This document shows, piece after piece, positions 1 to 7,882 of a stretch of DNA of 12,840 nucleotides. Where the stretch lies: the NCBI GenBank assembly GCA_011522945.1, contig WTHY01000070.1:5602-18441 (forward strand), given 5' to 3'. Made by a program: the position numbers and the translations under genes. Below the pieces are notes generated by a model. It saw only the letters and a list, made by a program, of their open reading frames with translations. It was not told the DNA's origin and ran no database searches. The stretch comes from Alphaproteobacteria bacterium. Lineage in GTDB: Bacteria > Pseudomonadota > Alphaproteobacteria > Puniceispirillales > Puniceispirillaceae. Numbering within the stretch: the stretch's first letter is position 1; every line of letters begins with the position of its first letter.

Positions 1-174
1 TGGGCTTTTTCATGGGACCATCTTGTGGACCATAACCATGGCGCCTGGTACCGCATCGTCAACCAGGATGGTAGCTGGGTAGAGCCGTGGAAATCGCCTG
101 CTGGCAAAGTTGATTATCACACCATGGGGGCCTGCTGGGATGTTCTTGATGTCACTAAGCTGGCGGCGTGCTAG
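1..174 (+). CDS. AGE-family sugar epimerase/isomerase, C-terminal fragment
   Basis: This is the last 57 codons of a gene whose start lies outside the window; the frame is open from base 1 and ends in TAG at 172-174. The visible peptide has a WDHLVDHNHGAWYRIV segment followed by PAGKVDYHTMGAC. This is the C-terminal pattern of the N-acylglucosamine 2-epimerase (AGE) superfamily, an (alpha/alpha)6 barrel in which a late His (here in DYHTMGAC) is part of the active site. Family members interconvert aldoses and ketoses (mannose/fructose) or epimerise sugars in the cytoplasm. The fragment cannot tell a mannose isomerase from an epimerase. The gene runs toward mttB-like, with only 14 bp between the two stop codons and no obvious hairpin there. 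Family is fairly sure; substrate is unknown. Confidence 0.75.
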   Translation, partial: WAFSWDHLVDHNHGAWYRIVNQDGSWVEPWKSPAGKVDYHTMGACWDVLDVTKLAAC

Positions 175-188
175 CCGAGTGGGTAAAA

Positions 189-1712
189 TTACAGCAGGAT
201 ATTGAATTTCTCTCTGATAGCCTCGTCTGCTGCCTTTGACAGATATCCTGGATCTGGTTCCAGAAGCATAGTCTTCGCCCGTTGATTAGCGCGTGCCCAG
301 ATATCCTGTCTGCCGCCTTCTGACCAACTGATAGGCGGATTTCTATCAGCGAGGTCCGGATAGACATAATCACGTTCCATCGCTGCCATGGTCTGGCTAT
401 GTCCTAGGAAATGACCATCACCTAAAACAGCCTCTTCAATAGCCTGTAGCCCGATCGTCTCATCACTGACTTCCACGCCGCGCAACGTGCGGTAAATGGC
501 GCTATGCATTTCATCATCAATCAGAAAACTCTCAAATGAGGCGCCAAGTAGCGCTGCTGTCATGCCAGAGCTCTCATAAATTAAATTGCCACCTGCTAAT
601 GCCGCGGCGAGTGCTGTCACCCCCTTCTCGACACCATATTGCGCATCTATAGATTTCGCATCTGTCATTGAGGAGGCAACACCAGATGGCAGGCCAAGGG
701 CATTGCTCAATTGGGCAGATGCCGCATTTAAAATGGCTGTTTCGCCGCCACCACCAGAAAAGGCACCTGTGCGTAGGTCTATGACCAAAGGCCAATTTGA
801 AAATACCATTGGATATCCAGGGCTAATCACATTCACCATGATCAAGCTAGCGAGTGTTTCAGCAAGCGATTGTACCAAGAAACCAGCGAGGGTCGCAGGT
901 GCTGTGGCACCTGATTGTGCTGCGGTGATGCAGGATATGGGGATATTGTGACGGATACATGCAAATGTAACATCAACAGCATCTTCTCCAAAACGAAGTG
1001 GTGATATAACAGGGCTGATATGTGCCTTTACATAGGGGCGTTTGGAAAATGCACCCTCACCACCTTCTGCGATATCTAGCATCTTGACGATAGGGGCAAC
1101 ATGTTCAGCCAAAGTAAAGGATGTGGCAACAGGCTTTGTTGTACCACGCAGAAGGGCGTAAACTGTATTTACATCCAAATCAAAATTGTCAGGCACATCT
1201 GTCGCTACACAGCATCTTGTGAACCAGCTTACATTATTCAGCCGGTCTTGCAGTCTTGTGAAATCATATAAATCTTGAAGCGTAGATGGACGATAATCTC
1301 CGCTATCGAGGTCTAGTGTCTGAACAGCAGCCCCGCCTGTGCCAAAATGGACTGTGTCACCGCCAATTTCGATGGAGCGGTGGTCATCACGTCCATGCAG
1401 CGTGAACCGACGCGGTGCCATAGCGATGATGTCTTCTGTTAGCGAGCGTGGAAATATAATGCGGCCATCTGGTCGTCTTGTGGCGCCTTTTGCAATGAAT
1501 AGATTTGCAAGTCCATCTGGGACCTCACCCATGCCTAGCGTTTCGAGTAATGTAAACGCCGCTGTGATAAGCCTATCAATATCTGCTGGGGTTAAGGGTT
1601 TGTATAATCCCCCAATCTGACCCGGCGGCGCTGGGTTTGGTGTTGAGGTTGTGCTGGCGCGATGTTCATGGCGTGAGGCCCGCCCGCCGCTGCGTCTTGT
1701 TTGTTGTTTCAT
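189..1712 (-). CDS. MttB-family (trimethylamine methyltransferase-like) corrinoid methyltransferase, non-pyrrolysine
   Basis: The 507-residue protein matches the MttB superfamily over its whole length. It has a basic N-terminus (RRSGGRASR) typical of alphaproteobacterial members, a Gly-rich segment (FSGGGGE, about 318-324), a TDAKSIDAQYGVEKG segment (about 350-364) and a C-terminal ISWSEGG motif (about 461-467). Archaeal MttB carries pyrrolysine encoded by an in-frame TAG. Here there is no internal TAG and the gene ends in TAA, so this is a non-Pyl member. Characterised non-Pyl members (e.g. MtgB) move a methyl group from a quaternary amine such as glycine betaine to a corrinoid protein. No corrinoid protein or reactivase gene is in view, so the partner must be elsewhere or the chemistry differs. 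The ATG at 1712 has only a weak Shine-Dalgarno. The gene is divergent from an amine dehydrogenase, which supports a methylated-amine role. Substrate is inferred, not shown. Confidence 0.88.
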   Translation of the reverse strand: MKQQTRRSGGRASRHEHRASTTSTPNPAPPGQIGGLYKPLTPADIDRLITAAFTLLETLGMGEVPDGLANLFIAKGATRRPDGRIIFPRSLTEDIIAMAPRRFTLHGRDDHRSIEIGGDTVHFGTGGAAVQTLDLDSGDYRPSTLQDLYDFTRLQDRLNNVSWFTRCCVATDVPDNFDLDVNTVYALLRGTTKPVATSFTLAEHVAPIVKMLDIAEGGEGAFSKRPYVKAHISPVISPLRFGEDAVDVTFACIRHNIPISCITAAQSGATAPATLAGFLVQSLAETLASLIMVNVISPGYPMVFSNWPLVIDLRTGAFSGGGGETAILNAASAQLSNALGLPSGVASSMTDAKSIDAQYGVEKGVTALAAALAGGNLIYESSGMTAALLGASFESFLIDDEMHSAIYRTLRGVEVSDETIGLQAIEEAVLGDGHFLGHSQTMAAMERDYVYPDLADRNPPISWSEGGRQDIWARANQRAKTMLLEPDPGYLSKAADEAIREKFNILL

Positions 1713-1867
1713 ATTGTAAACCCAGAGCCGCTCAGAATAACTGCAAAAACCTGACAGTTTTCTTCAGTGCCGTAAATAGATAATTGATGGAAAAATCGGA
1801 GAATATGGATTGAATTTCAGAACAGTTAATGTCTAGATGATGTCCGAAGTTTTGGGAGGGTATCATC
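1713..1867. promoter_or_regulatory. Divergent promoter region, mttB-like / amine dehydrogenase
   Basis: This 155-bp spacer must hold both divergent promoters. For the + strand gene, a plausible sigma70-type promoter is TTGAAT (1810-1815), a 17-bp spacer, then CTAGAT (1833-1838). It would start transcription about 20-25 bases before the ATG at 1868. A strong ribosome binding site, GGGAGGG (1854-1860), lies 7 bases before that ATG. A short inverted repeat AAAAC-N6-GTTTT lies nearer the mttB side and could be an operator half-site pair, but it is short. The promoter call is by eye and could be wrong. Confidence 0.4.
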
Positions 1868-4285
1868 ATGAAATCATCTGTGCGGGCCGTTGTGATTGGT
1901 GGTGGCATTGCAGGCTGTTCAACCTTATATCATTTGACGCAGGAAGGCTGGTCAGATGTAGCCTTGATTGAACGTGATGAGCTAACCTCTGGCACAACAT
2001 GGCATTCAGCAGCGCAGGTCACAAATTTTGGTATGAACCAAACGATGGTTGGACTGAAAAGCCATTCTATCGCCCTATATAAAGACCTCGCTGAGGATCC
2101 TGATTATCCGATAAATTATCATCACGCAGATGGTGGTATCAGACTTGCCAATACCGAACGTCAGATGGAAGGTTATCGGCATTTTGCCTCTATGGCACGT
2201 GGTATGGGTGTTGATTTTGAGGTGATTGACGCAGAAGAATGCGCCCGCCGGCACCCGCTCATATCAACAGAAAATCTGGTCGGAGGTCTATGGGACCCGC
2301 TTGATGGCGATATTGATCCTGCCCAATTATGTCAGGCACTGGCGCGCCGCGCCCGGAAAGCAGGCGCTGAGGTATATCGACATACATCTGTGGTTAATCT
2401 GACCCAGCATGCTGATGATAGTTGGACTGTACATACAGATAAGGGCGATATTGATTGTGAGGTTGTTATCAATGCCGGTGGCTATCGGGTAAATGAGATT
2501 GGCGCAATGATGGGTGTGCATCATCCTGTCATGTCTATGGAACATCAATATTTTGTGACAGAGCCTATCCCCGAGATCGAAGCGGCTGGCCATAGAATGC
2601 CGCTATTGCGCTGCCCAATTTCAGATTATTACTGCCGTCAGGAAAAGCAGGGCCTGCTTCTTGGCTTTTATGAGCAGGATTGTAAGGTTTGGGGCATGGA
2701 TGGCATTGACCCGAATTTCACCAATGCTCTCTGTCCTGATGATTTAGATAGAATTACAGATGTGTTGGAAGGGGCTTTTGCGCGCATGCCAGCATTGATG
2801 GAAGCTGGTATTCATACGGTGGTGAATGGACCAATTACCTACACGATTGATGGCACACCCCTTGTGGGGCCAATCCCTGGCAAGCGAAACGCTTATTGCA
2901 TCATTGGCCTTCGTGCCGGCGTTGGTGAAGGTGGCGGCCATGGCTGGCTCTTGGCACAGCAAATCGTCCATGGTGAAGCGTGCTATGATACATGGTGCCT
3001 CGACCCAAGGCGGTTTACAGGTCATGGCAATGTAGAGCTTACGGCCCTAAAGGCCGTTGAAGATTATCAGAATGAATTTCGCTTTCACTTCCCGCATGAA
3101 CATCGGCCAGCGGGCAGACCTATCAAAACTACACCTTTGACACCAATTCTGGCTGCTGAAGGGGCAGAATTTGGTGTTGTGAATGGCTGGGAACGTGTCG
3201 ATTATTTCAAGCCCTCAGCTGAGTTTCACGAAACACATAGTTTCCGCTTCACAGAGGCATTTGACGTGGTGGGCGCGGAGGTTAAGTCTATCCAGACAGG
3301 TGCTGGCTTGACAGAAGTAAATGGGTTTAACCGGATTGAAATTACCGGCACAGGCATACATGACTGGTTGGATGGCTTGTTCTGCGGCGCTGTATCACGC
3401 AAGCCGAATAAGGTTGGTCTGGGCTATCTTCTAAATTATCAGGGTAATGTAAAAGCTGAGGCCACCATCGCAAATATTGCTGAAAGGTGCGTATGGTATG
3501 GGTCAGCTGCAGCATCGGAATATCATGATTTTGAATGGTTGTCTCAGCATTTGCCAAAGGATGGGTCTATTCAGCTGAAAAGTCTCACCAATGACTATAC
3601 AATCCTCGTGCTTGCAGGCCCGAAGGCAAGAGAGATTCTGCAAGCTACCACCAGAATTGATTGCTCTGCAGAGGCTTTTGGCTGGCTACAGGTCCGGCGT
3701 GGCTTTATTGGCATTGCGCCTGCTACGATTATGTCTGTCAGCTTTTCTGGTGAGCAAGCCTATGAAATTCATCTGCCAAATAATCAATTATATGCAGGTT
3801 ATCTGGCGCTTCGAAAAGCAGGTGAGGCACATGGGCTAACGTTATTTGGATCTCAGGCTGTAGAATCTATGCGTCTTGAAAAGGGATATTTGCATTGGAA
3901 ATCAGATCTGCTGACTGAGTTTAATCCGCTGGAAACCGGTCTTAACAGGTTCGTTAAGATGGACAAGGATTTTGTTGGTAAGGCTGCATTGGAAACCATG
4001 ATTGCAAATGGTCCGCGCAAACAACTTGTTACACTAGAAATAGATTGTACAGATGCACCTTCACATGGTGGTGCCTCTATCTATGCAGGCGATAAGCTCG
4101 TTGGGACTGTTACGTCTGCTGGATGGGGATATCGCGTTCATAAAAACCTAGCCTATGGGTTTGTCGATCCAGATATGGCAAGCGTTGGCACTCAGTTGCA
4201 GGTTGATGTGCTTGGCCTGCCAGTGGCTGCAACAGTTATTGACCCAAGCCCGTATGATCCAGAAGGGAAGCTTGTGCGTGGATAG
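1868..4285 (+). CDS. FAD-dependent dimethylglycine/sarcosine dehydrogenase-like oxidoreductase (DAO + GCV_T)
   Basis: The 805-residue protein has the domain order of dimethylglycine and sarcosine dehydrogenases. An N-terminal DAO/Rossmann FAD domain (about 5-370) carries the dinucleotide motif GGGIAG at 11-16 and the GTTWH segment at 42-46. His46 corresponds to the His that binds FAD covalently in mammalian DMGDH/SDH. A short FAO_M-like linker (about 373-428) follows, then a folate-binding aminomethyltransferase half (GCV_T about 435-700, C-terminal barrel about 710-795). The GCV_T half includes FSGEQAYEIHLP and the SMRLEKGYLHWKSDLL segment. Family members oxidatively N-demethylate amines and hand the one-carbon unit to tetrahydrofolate. 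The start is fixed by the GGGAGGG site. The divergent MttB homologue suggests sequential demethylation of a quaternary or tertiary amine. The exact substrate (dimethylglycine, sarcosine or another) cannot be read from the sequence. Confidence 0.9.
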   Translation: MKSSVRAVVIGGGIAGCSTLYHLTQEGWSDVALIERDELTSGTTWHSAAQVTNFGMNQTMVGLKSHSIALYKDLAEDPDYPINYHHADGGIRLANTERQMEGYRHFASMARGMGVDFEVIDAEECARRHPLISTENLVGGLWDPLDGDIDPAQLCQALARRARKAGAEVYRHTSVVNLTQHADDSWTVHTDKGDIDCEVVINAGGYRVNEIGAMMGVHHPVMSMEHQYFVTEPIPEIEAAGHRMPLLRCPISDYYCRQEKQGLLLGFYEQDCKVWGMDGIDPNFTNALCPDDLDRITDVLEGAFARMPALMEAGIHTVVNGPITYTIDGTPLVGPIPGKRNAYCIIGLRAGVGEGGGHGWLLAQQIVHGEACYDTWCLDPRRFTGHGNVELTALKAVEDYQNEFRFHFPHEHRPAGRPIKTTPLTPILAAEGAEFGVVNGWERVDYFKPSAEFHETHSFRFTEAFDVVGAEVKSIQTGAGLTEVNGFNRIEITGTGIHDWLDGLFCGAVSRKPNKVGLGYLLNYQGNVKAEATIANIAERCVWYGSAAASEYHDFEWLSQHLPKDGSIQLKSLTNDYTILVLAGPKAREILQATTRIDCSAEAFGWLQVRRGFIGIAPATIMSVSFSGEQAYEIHLPNNQLYAGYLALRKAGEAHGLTLFGSQAVESMRLEKGYLHWKSDLLTEFNPLETGLNRFVKMDKDFVGKAALETMIANGPRKQLVTLEIDCTDAPSHGGASIYAGDKLVGTVTSAGWGYRVHKNLAYGFVDPDMASVGTQLQVDVLGLPVAATVIDPSPYDPEGKLVRG

Positions 4286-4368
4286 GGTGCGGTAGCCAAA
4301 ACTAACTGCTCCGACATATGTATGATAAGATAATTGGTTTGGATAAAGCCGTTTCGGTATCGTGAAAA

Positions 4369-4403
4369 GATAGGAAAAAGATAAGGGGTATCCTTTTCCT
4401 ATC
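4369..4403 (-). terminator. Hairpin terminator between convergent genes
   Basis: There is a perfect 10-bp inverted repeat, GATAGGAAAA (4369-4378) and TTTTCCTATC (4394-4403). After one A-C mismatch it continues as GATA/TATC closing an AGGGG loop, giving about 14 pairs with one mismatch. On the - strand the stem is followed directly by TTTT, and it lies 16 bp past the HAD gene's stop. It is therefore best read as that gene's intrinsic terminator. On the + strand it lies 83 bp past the dehydrogenase stop and has no following T-run, so termination in that direction is less certain. Confidence 0.65.
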
Positions 4404-4419
4404 GCATAATATTTCAAGG

Positions 4420-5100
4420 TTAGGCAGCGCCTTTTGCCCAAGCCTTTTGGGACGACGCCGTATTTTCAAATATCTGCTCAGCGCTAAAGATTTGATGTGC
4501 GCCATCTCGGATGGTTGCATAGTTGCCTGCTAGCAAATAACAGGTGATGCCTGCTTTAGAGGCTGCAACTTGATTCATTTCCGTATCTTCAATCGCCACG
4601 GCATCGCTAGCTGATAGATTCAGCATCGACAAGGCATGTGTGTAAATGTCAGATGATGGCTTTTCAGCAATCACATCTGACTTATTCGTGATGATATCAA
4701 AATCTGATGGGTCCAGATGTTGAGACAGAGCGGTAAAAATACCCTCTAGCTGCATTTGTGTTGTTGTGGTGATAAGCCCAGTTTTTAAGCCAATTTCTTT
4801 ACAATGCCTAAGGGCTTCAAGGATGCCTGGGCGTGGTGTGATATCAGCATCAGCCAACAGGTTTAAAAACAGTTTTTGTTTCAGTTCATGAATGTCTGTT
4901 AGCAATGATGCAGATATATTTTTCGGCAGCACTGAAGCAAGTCTGTTTTTGCCACCGACAGTATTAATATGGGCGCAATAGGTTGCGATATTCCACTGCA
5001 GCTCAATACCGAGTGCATCAAGAGCAGCATTATAGGCGCGCCGTTGCAGTTCAGATGTTTCAGCTAAAACACCAATAGACCCAAATAAAACAGCTTTCAT
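4420..5100 (-). CDS. CbbY/beta-phosphoglucomutase-like HAD-superfamily protein lacking the motif I aspartates
   Basis: The 226-residue protein has the layout of HAD subfamily IA phosphatases/mutases. Motif II (LITTTT, Thr111-112), motif III (EKPSSDIY, Lys147) and motif IV (AIEDTEMNQVAASKAG, Glu171-Asp172) are all present, as is the helical cap with a GGKNR segment like the GGKER of CbbY. Motif I, normally FDxDGVL, reads FGSIGVL. The nucleophile Asp is Gly7 and the acid/base Asp is Ile9. Both codons (GGG, ATT) are two changes away from Asp codons, so a single sequencing error cannot explain this. The usual phosphoaspartate chemistry should be impossible, so the protein may bind a ligand or partner without catalysis. 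The start ATG has a good site (AGAGGAG, complement of 5110-5116). The gene is divergent from the photolyase. Fold is confident; function is unknown. Confidence 0.85.
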   Translation of the reverse strand: MKAVLFGSIGVLAETSELQRRAYNAALDALGIELQWNIATYCAHINTVGGKNRLASVLPKNISASLLTDIHELKQKLFLNLLADADITPRPGILEALRHCKEIGLKTGLITTTTQMQLEGIFTALSQHLDPSDFDIITNKSDVIAEKPSSDIYTHALSMLNLSASDAVAIEDTEMNQVAASKAGITCYLLAGNYATIRDGAHQIFSAEQIFENTASSQKAWAKGAA

Positions 5101-5230
5101 ATGTAAAGGCTCCTCTTGCCGGTCATGGGGATAAGTTTATGTTTATGGCAGCAATATTCTGGCGATGTAATTACTGCGTCTAACATCATGTACGCCGGTC
5201 TGATCTGGTTGGTTTGCTTTTCCACAAGAA

Positions 5231-5254
5231 AGCATTTCACGCTGTTGAAATGCT
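5231..5254. promoter_or_regulatory. Perfect inverted repeat upstream of the photolyase gene
   Basis: AGCATTTCA (5231-5239) and TGAAATGCT (5246-5254) are perfect 9-bp arms around a 6-base loop CGCTGT. The element is in the 208-bp spacer between the divergent HAD and photolyase genes, about 55 bp before the photolyase ATG. There is no following T-run, so an operator or 5'-leader hairpin is more likely than a terminator. The right arm overlaps TTGAAA, a possible -35 element, but no convincing -10 follows. Confidence 0.4.
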
Positions 5255-5308
5255 GTTGGCTTCCCTTATTTCAAAAGGCACAAGTAATTTCATTTGACGT
5301 GCGGTTCT

Positions 5309-6889
5309 ATGGGTAAAAAGCGTATCTCTATAGTGTGGTTCAAACGTGATTTACGTATCGTAGATCATGCTGCATTACAGATGGCTGTCGGCGCTGGGTT
5401 GCCGATTTTACCTCTATATATTGTAGAGCCAGAGCTTTGGTCACATCACACCGCCTCTGACAGGCACTGGCGGTTTGTGCGTGATAGTCTGATAGATTTG
5501 CGCGCAAGCCTGGCAACTCTGGGTCAGCCGTTAGTGGTGCGTACAGCTGCTGTTGAAACAGTTGTTTCAGAGTTTGCGACCAGCTTTGAGATCGAAGCAA
5601 TTTATGCGCATGAAGAGACCGGAAATGGTTGGAGTTTTACACGCGATAAAGATGTGCTTGATATCTGCAAGGCACAGGGGATTCGCTTTATCGAAGTGCC
5701 AGGGGGCGGTGTTGTACGCCGACTGCCACATCGAGATGGTTGGGCAAAATTGCGGCGCGCTAGACTATCAACACCTTGTCTTGAAGCGCCAAGCTATTTG
5801 CCCTCTATTCCCAACATCATGCTCGGAGATATTCCGCCGCCTGATAGCCCTATCATTAAGCATCATGTTGGTGGTGAGGCTCAGCAGGGAGGACGCAAAG
5901 CCGGCCTGTCTGTTCTAGAGTCATTTTTAAACCACAGAGCTGACCGCTATTTAAAATCCATCTCCTCTCCTGTCTTTGGACCTGAAGGCAGTAGCCGCTT
6001 ATCACCGCATTTGGCTTGGGGGTGTTTATCTGAAAAAGAGGTGATACAAAAATGCCAGAGCTATTTGAAGGCACATTCAGATAGGCTGTCTGCATATAAA
6101 AAGCGCGGTATAAGAGCTGTTTTAACAAGGCTGTCCTGGCGGAGCCATTTTATGCAAAAACTTGAGGATCAGCCAGAGATAGAATTTGCGGCGATGCACC
6201 CACTTTTTGATGATTTGCGGCGCGACCATCATAATGCTGAATATATGCAAGCCTGGGAGACCGGCTATACAGGCTATCCAATTGTAGATGCCTGTATGCG
6301 ATGTTTGCAGCAGACAGGCTGGGCCCCCTTTCGCATGCGGGCCATGCTTGTGAGTTTTGCCAGTTACCATCTTTGGCTTGATTGGCGGATAACAGCACCA
6401 CATATGGCACGCCTTTTTACAGATTTTGAACCTGGAATTCATTATAGCCAATTTCAGATGCAATCTGGTGTGACAGGCATAAATACCATTCGCATTTATA
6501 ACCCTATCAAACAATCTTATGATCATGATGAGACTGGCACCTTTATCAGGCAATATGTGCCGGAACTGGCACGGGTGCCGACCGATTGGATACATGAACC
6601 ACATCGCATGTCTGATGGTATGCGTGTTCAGTATGGCCTACAATCCAGTGAGCCTGACGGGTTAAACCGAAATATTATCTATCCACTCCCTATTGTTGAT
6701 AATAGCAGAGCTATCAAGCAGGCCAAATTACGGCTGGCTGAAGCGCGCAATCAAAAGGACTTCAAAAAGCTTGCTGCAAAGGTCTATCAGAAATTAGGTA
6801 GCCGCAATCGCCCGCCACAACGCATGATGCGCAAAACAGATTCAAAAAATAGTCAGTCTCGCGCAAGCGGTCAGCTGACATTATTCTAG
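5309..6889 (+). CDS. Cryptochrome/photolyase family flavoprotein
   Basis: The 526-residue protein starts VWFKRDLRIVDHAAL, the N-terminal alpha/beta antenna-binding domain of photolyases. The C-terminal half is the helical FAD domain: SRLSPHLAWGCLS (about 229-241), WETGYTGYPIVDACMR (316-331), TGWAPFRMRAM (336-346) and RIYNPIKQS (395-403). Members are light-driven DNA repair enzymes for UV pyrimidine dimers or blue-light receptors. Compared with E. coli PhrB as I recall it, Trp359 of the electron chain is kept. The positions of Trp382, Trp306 and Asn378 appear to be Phe382, a non-Trp residue and His378. There are no Cys residues after 332, which argues against the iron-sulfur FeS-BCP class. I chose ATG 5309 over an in-frame TTG at 5294 because the motif starts immediately after it; neither start has a strong ribosome binding site. 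Repair versus signalling, and CPD versus (6-4) specificity, are unresolved. Confidence 0.88.
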   Translation: MGKKRISIVWFKRDLRIVDHAALQMAVGAGLPILPLYIVEPELWSHHTASDRHWRFVRDSLIDLRASLATLGQPLVVRTAAVETVVSEFATSFEIEAIYAHEETGNGWSFTRDKDVLDICKAQGIRFIEVPGGGVVRRLPHRDGWAKLRRARLSTPCLEAPSYLPSIPNIMLGDIPPPDSPIIKHHVGGEAQQGGRKAGLSVLESFLNHRADRYLKSISSPVFGPEGSSRLSPHLAWGCLSEKEVIQKCQSYLKAHSDRLSAYKKRGIRAVLTRLSWRSHFMQKLEDQPEIEFAAMHPLFDDLRRDHHNAEYMQAWETGYTGYPIVDACMRCLQQTGWAPFRMRAMLVSFASYHLWLDWRITAPHMARLFTDFEPGIHYSQFQMQSGVTGINTIRIYNPIKQSYDHDETGTFIRQYVPELARVPTDWIHEPHRMSDGMRVQYGLQSSEPDGLNRNIIYPLPIVDNSRAIKQAKLRLAEARNQKDFKKLAAKVYQKLGSRNRPPQRMMRKTDSKNSQSRASGQLTLF

Positions 6890-6933
6890 GCGCACTCCCA
6901 GTCTAAATATTGCTTATAATGCCGCCTCCTGTA

Positions 6934-6951
6934 GCTTATCATCAGATAGGC
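6934..6951. terminator. Weak hairpin between convergent photolyase and channel genes
   Basis: GCTTATC (6934-6940), loop ATCA, GATAGGC (6945-6951) forms a 7-bp stem with one G-U pair in the + strand RNA. It lies in the 87-bp gap between two convergent stop codons, which is where a shared terminator would be. Neither strand has a clear T-run after it, so this is a tentative call. Confidence 0.25.
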
Positions 6952-6976
6952 AATTAGTAAGGTTAGGGGCTTTTTG

Positions 6977-7882
6977 CTAGCGTCGCTTTTCTTTCATAAC
7001 TTGGATGAGCGCTTCAACATAATCATCAGACAGGTTGAGTTCTTTTTGCAGTTTGCGAATTTTTCTAAGCTCAATGGCCGTTATAATACCATCTGATAAG
7101 GCAAGGCTGATTTCAGCTTCGAGCATTTCTTTGCGATCTGATGTCTGATTGGCAAAAGCTGTTGCTACAATGGCTGTGAGAAGTGCTACCACACAGACAC
7201 CCATGAGAGCTGTGAAGGCACCGATAATTTTTCCTAGGGGCGTGACAGGAGACACATCCCCATATCCAACTGTGGTAAGTGTGATGATAGACCACCACAT
7301 AGTCTCAGGAATGGAGGAAAATACGTCAGGCTGAGATGGGTTTTCAGCAATATACATCAAGGCGCTGGAGGTAAATAAGGCAATTAAAAACAGATATAAA
7401 GCAGCGCTGAATGATCGCTTCTCTTCTTTTACAGCGGTTGTAAGATCCTCAAGCGCAGGCGAATAATGTGAGAATTTCAGAAGACGTACTAGGCGTAAGA
7501 CACGAACCCAGCGTAAATCAAGAGGCCCCACAAATGCTGATAGCAGACTTGGCAATATAGAGAGCAGGTCGATCACGCCTGTAAAACTGAAAATATAGTC
7601 TCGTCGCATTTGCCAGCTTGTGCGGTCTGGCTTTGCTGTATTCGCAGCTGCTGACCATATACGCAGGCTATATTCGACGGTAAATATCCCAACAGAAATA
7701 ATTTCAAAGAAGAGAAAGGCATTGGCAAAGGACGCACCAATTTCAGGCACAGATTCCAGCAGAATAGCGAATAAATTCAGAATAATCATCATAGCAAGTA
7801 GCCTGTCACATAGCTTACTTGCCGGGTCATCGCCATTATGTTTGCTTAATATTTCAAAGACACGTTGTTGATTTAGACGCAT
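6977..7882 (-). CDS. Voltage-gated potassium channel (6TM ion transporter family)
   Basis: The 301-residue inner-membrane protein has six predicted transmembrane segments: S1 about 28-44, S2 55-75, S3 97-116, S4 122-137, S5 159-179 and S6 217-243. S4 carries Arg at 124, 127, 130 and 133, the spacing of a voltage sensor. The pore helix leads into TLTTVGYGD (201-209), the potassium selectivity filter. The channel would form a tetramer and conduct K+ in response to membrane potential. The cytoplasmic tail (about 250-301) is charged and helical; its LALSDGIITAIELRKI segment resembles the ALADGxIxxxE pattern of TerB-like domains and may be a gating or assembly module. The start is secured by GGAGG (complement of 7890-7894) 7 bases before the ATG. 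It has no functional link to its neighbours that I can see. Confidence 0.92.
   Translation of the reverse strand: MRLNQQRVFEILSKHNGDDPASKLCDRLLAMMIILNLFAILLESVPEIGASFANAFLFFEIISVGIFTVEYSLRIWSAAANTAKPDRTSWQMRRDYIFSFTGVIDLLSILPSLLSAFVGPLDLRWVRVLRLVRLLKFSHYSPALEDLTTAVKEEKRSFSAALYLFLIALFTSSALMYIAENPSQPDVFSSIPETMWWSIITLTTVGYGDVSPVTPLGKIIGAFTALMGVCVVALLTAIVATAFANQTSDRKEMLEAEISLALSDGIITAIELRKIRKLQKELNLSDDYVEALIQVMKEKRR

Noticed and set aside
586..951. 121-codon open frame antisense to the MttB-like gene
   Set aside because: It is a shadow of a confident coding region with no domain or ribosome binding site support.
189..1712. Pyrrolysine-encoding MttB
   Set aside because: There is no in-frame TAG within the 507 codons and the gene stops at TAA, so no pyrrolysine is decoded.
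5231..5254. Intrinsic terminator
   Set aside because: The hairpin has no T-run on either side and lies upstream of both flanking genes.
5294..5308. TTG start five codons upstream for the photolyase
   Set aside because: No ribosome binding site precedes it, and the family N-terminus (VWFKRDLR) starts just after ATG 5309.
6122..6604. 160-codon open frame antisense to the photolyase
   Set aside because: It lies wholly inside a well-supported gene, has no recognisable motif, and is a shadow of that gene's codon pattern.
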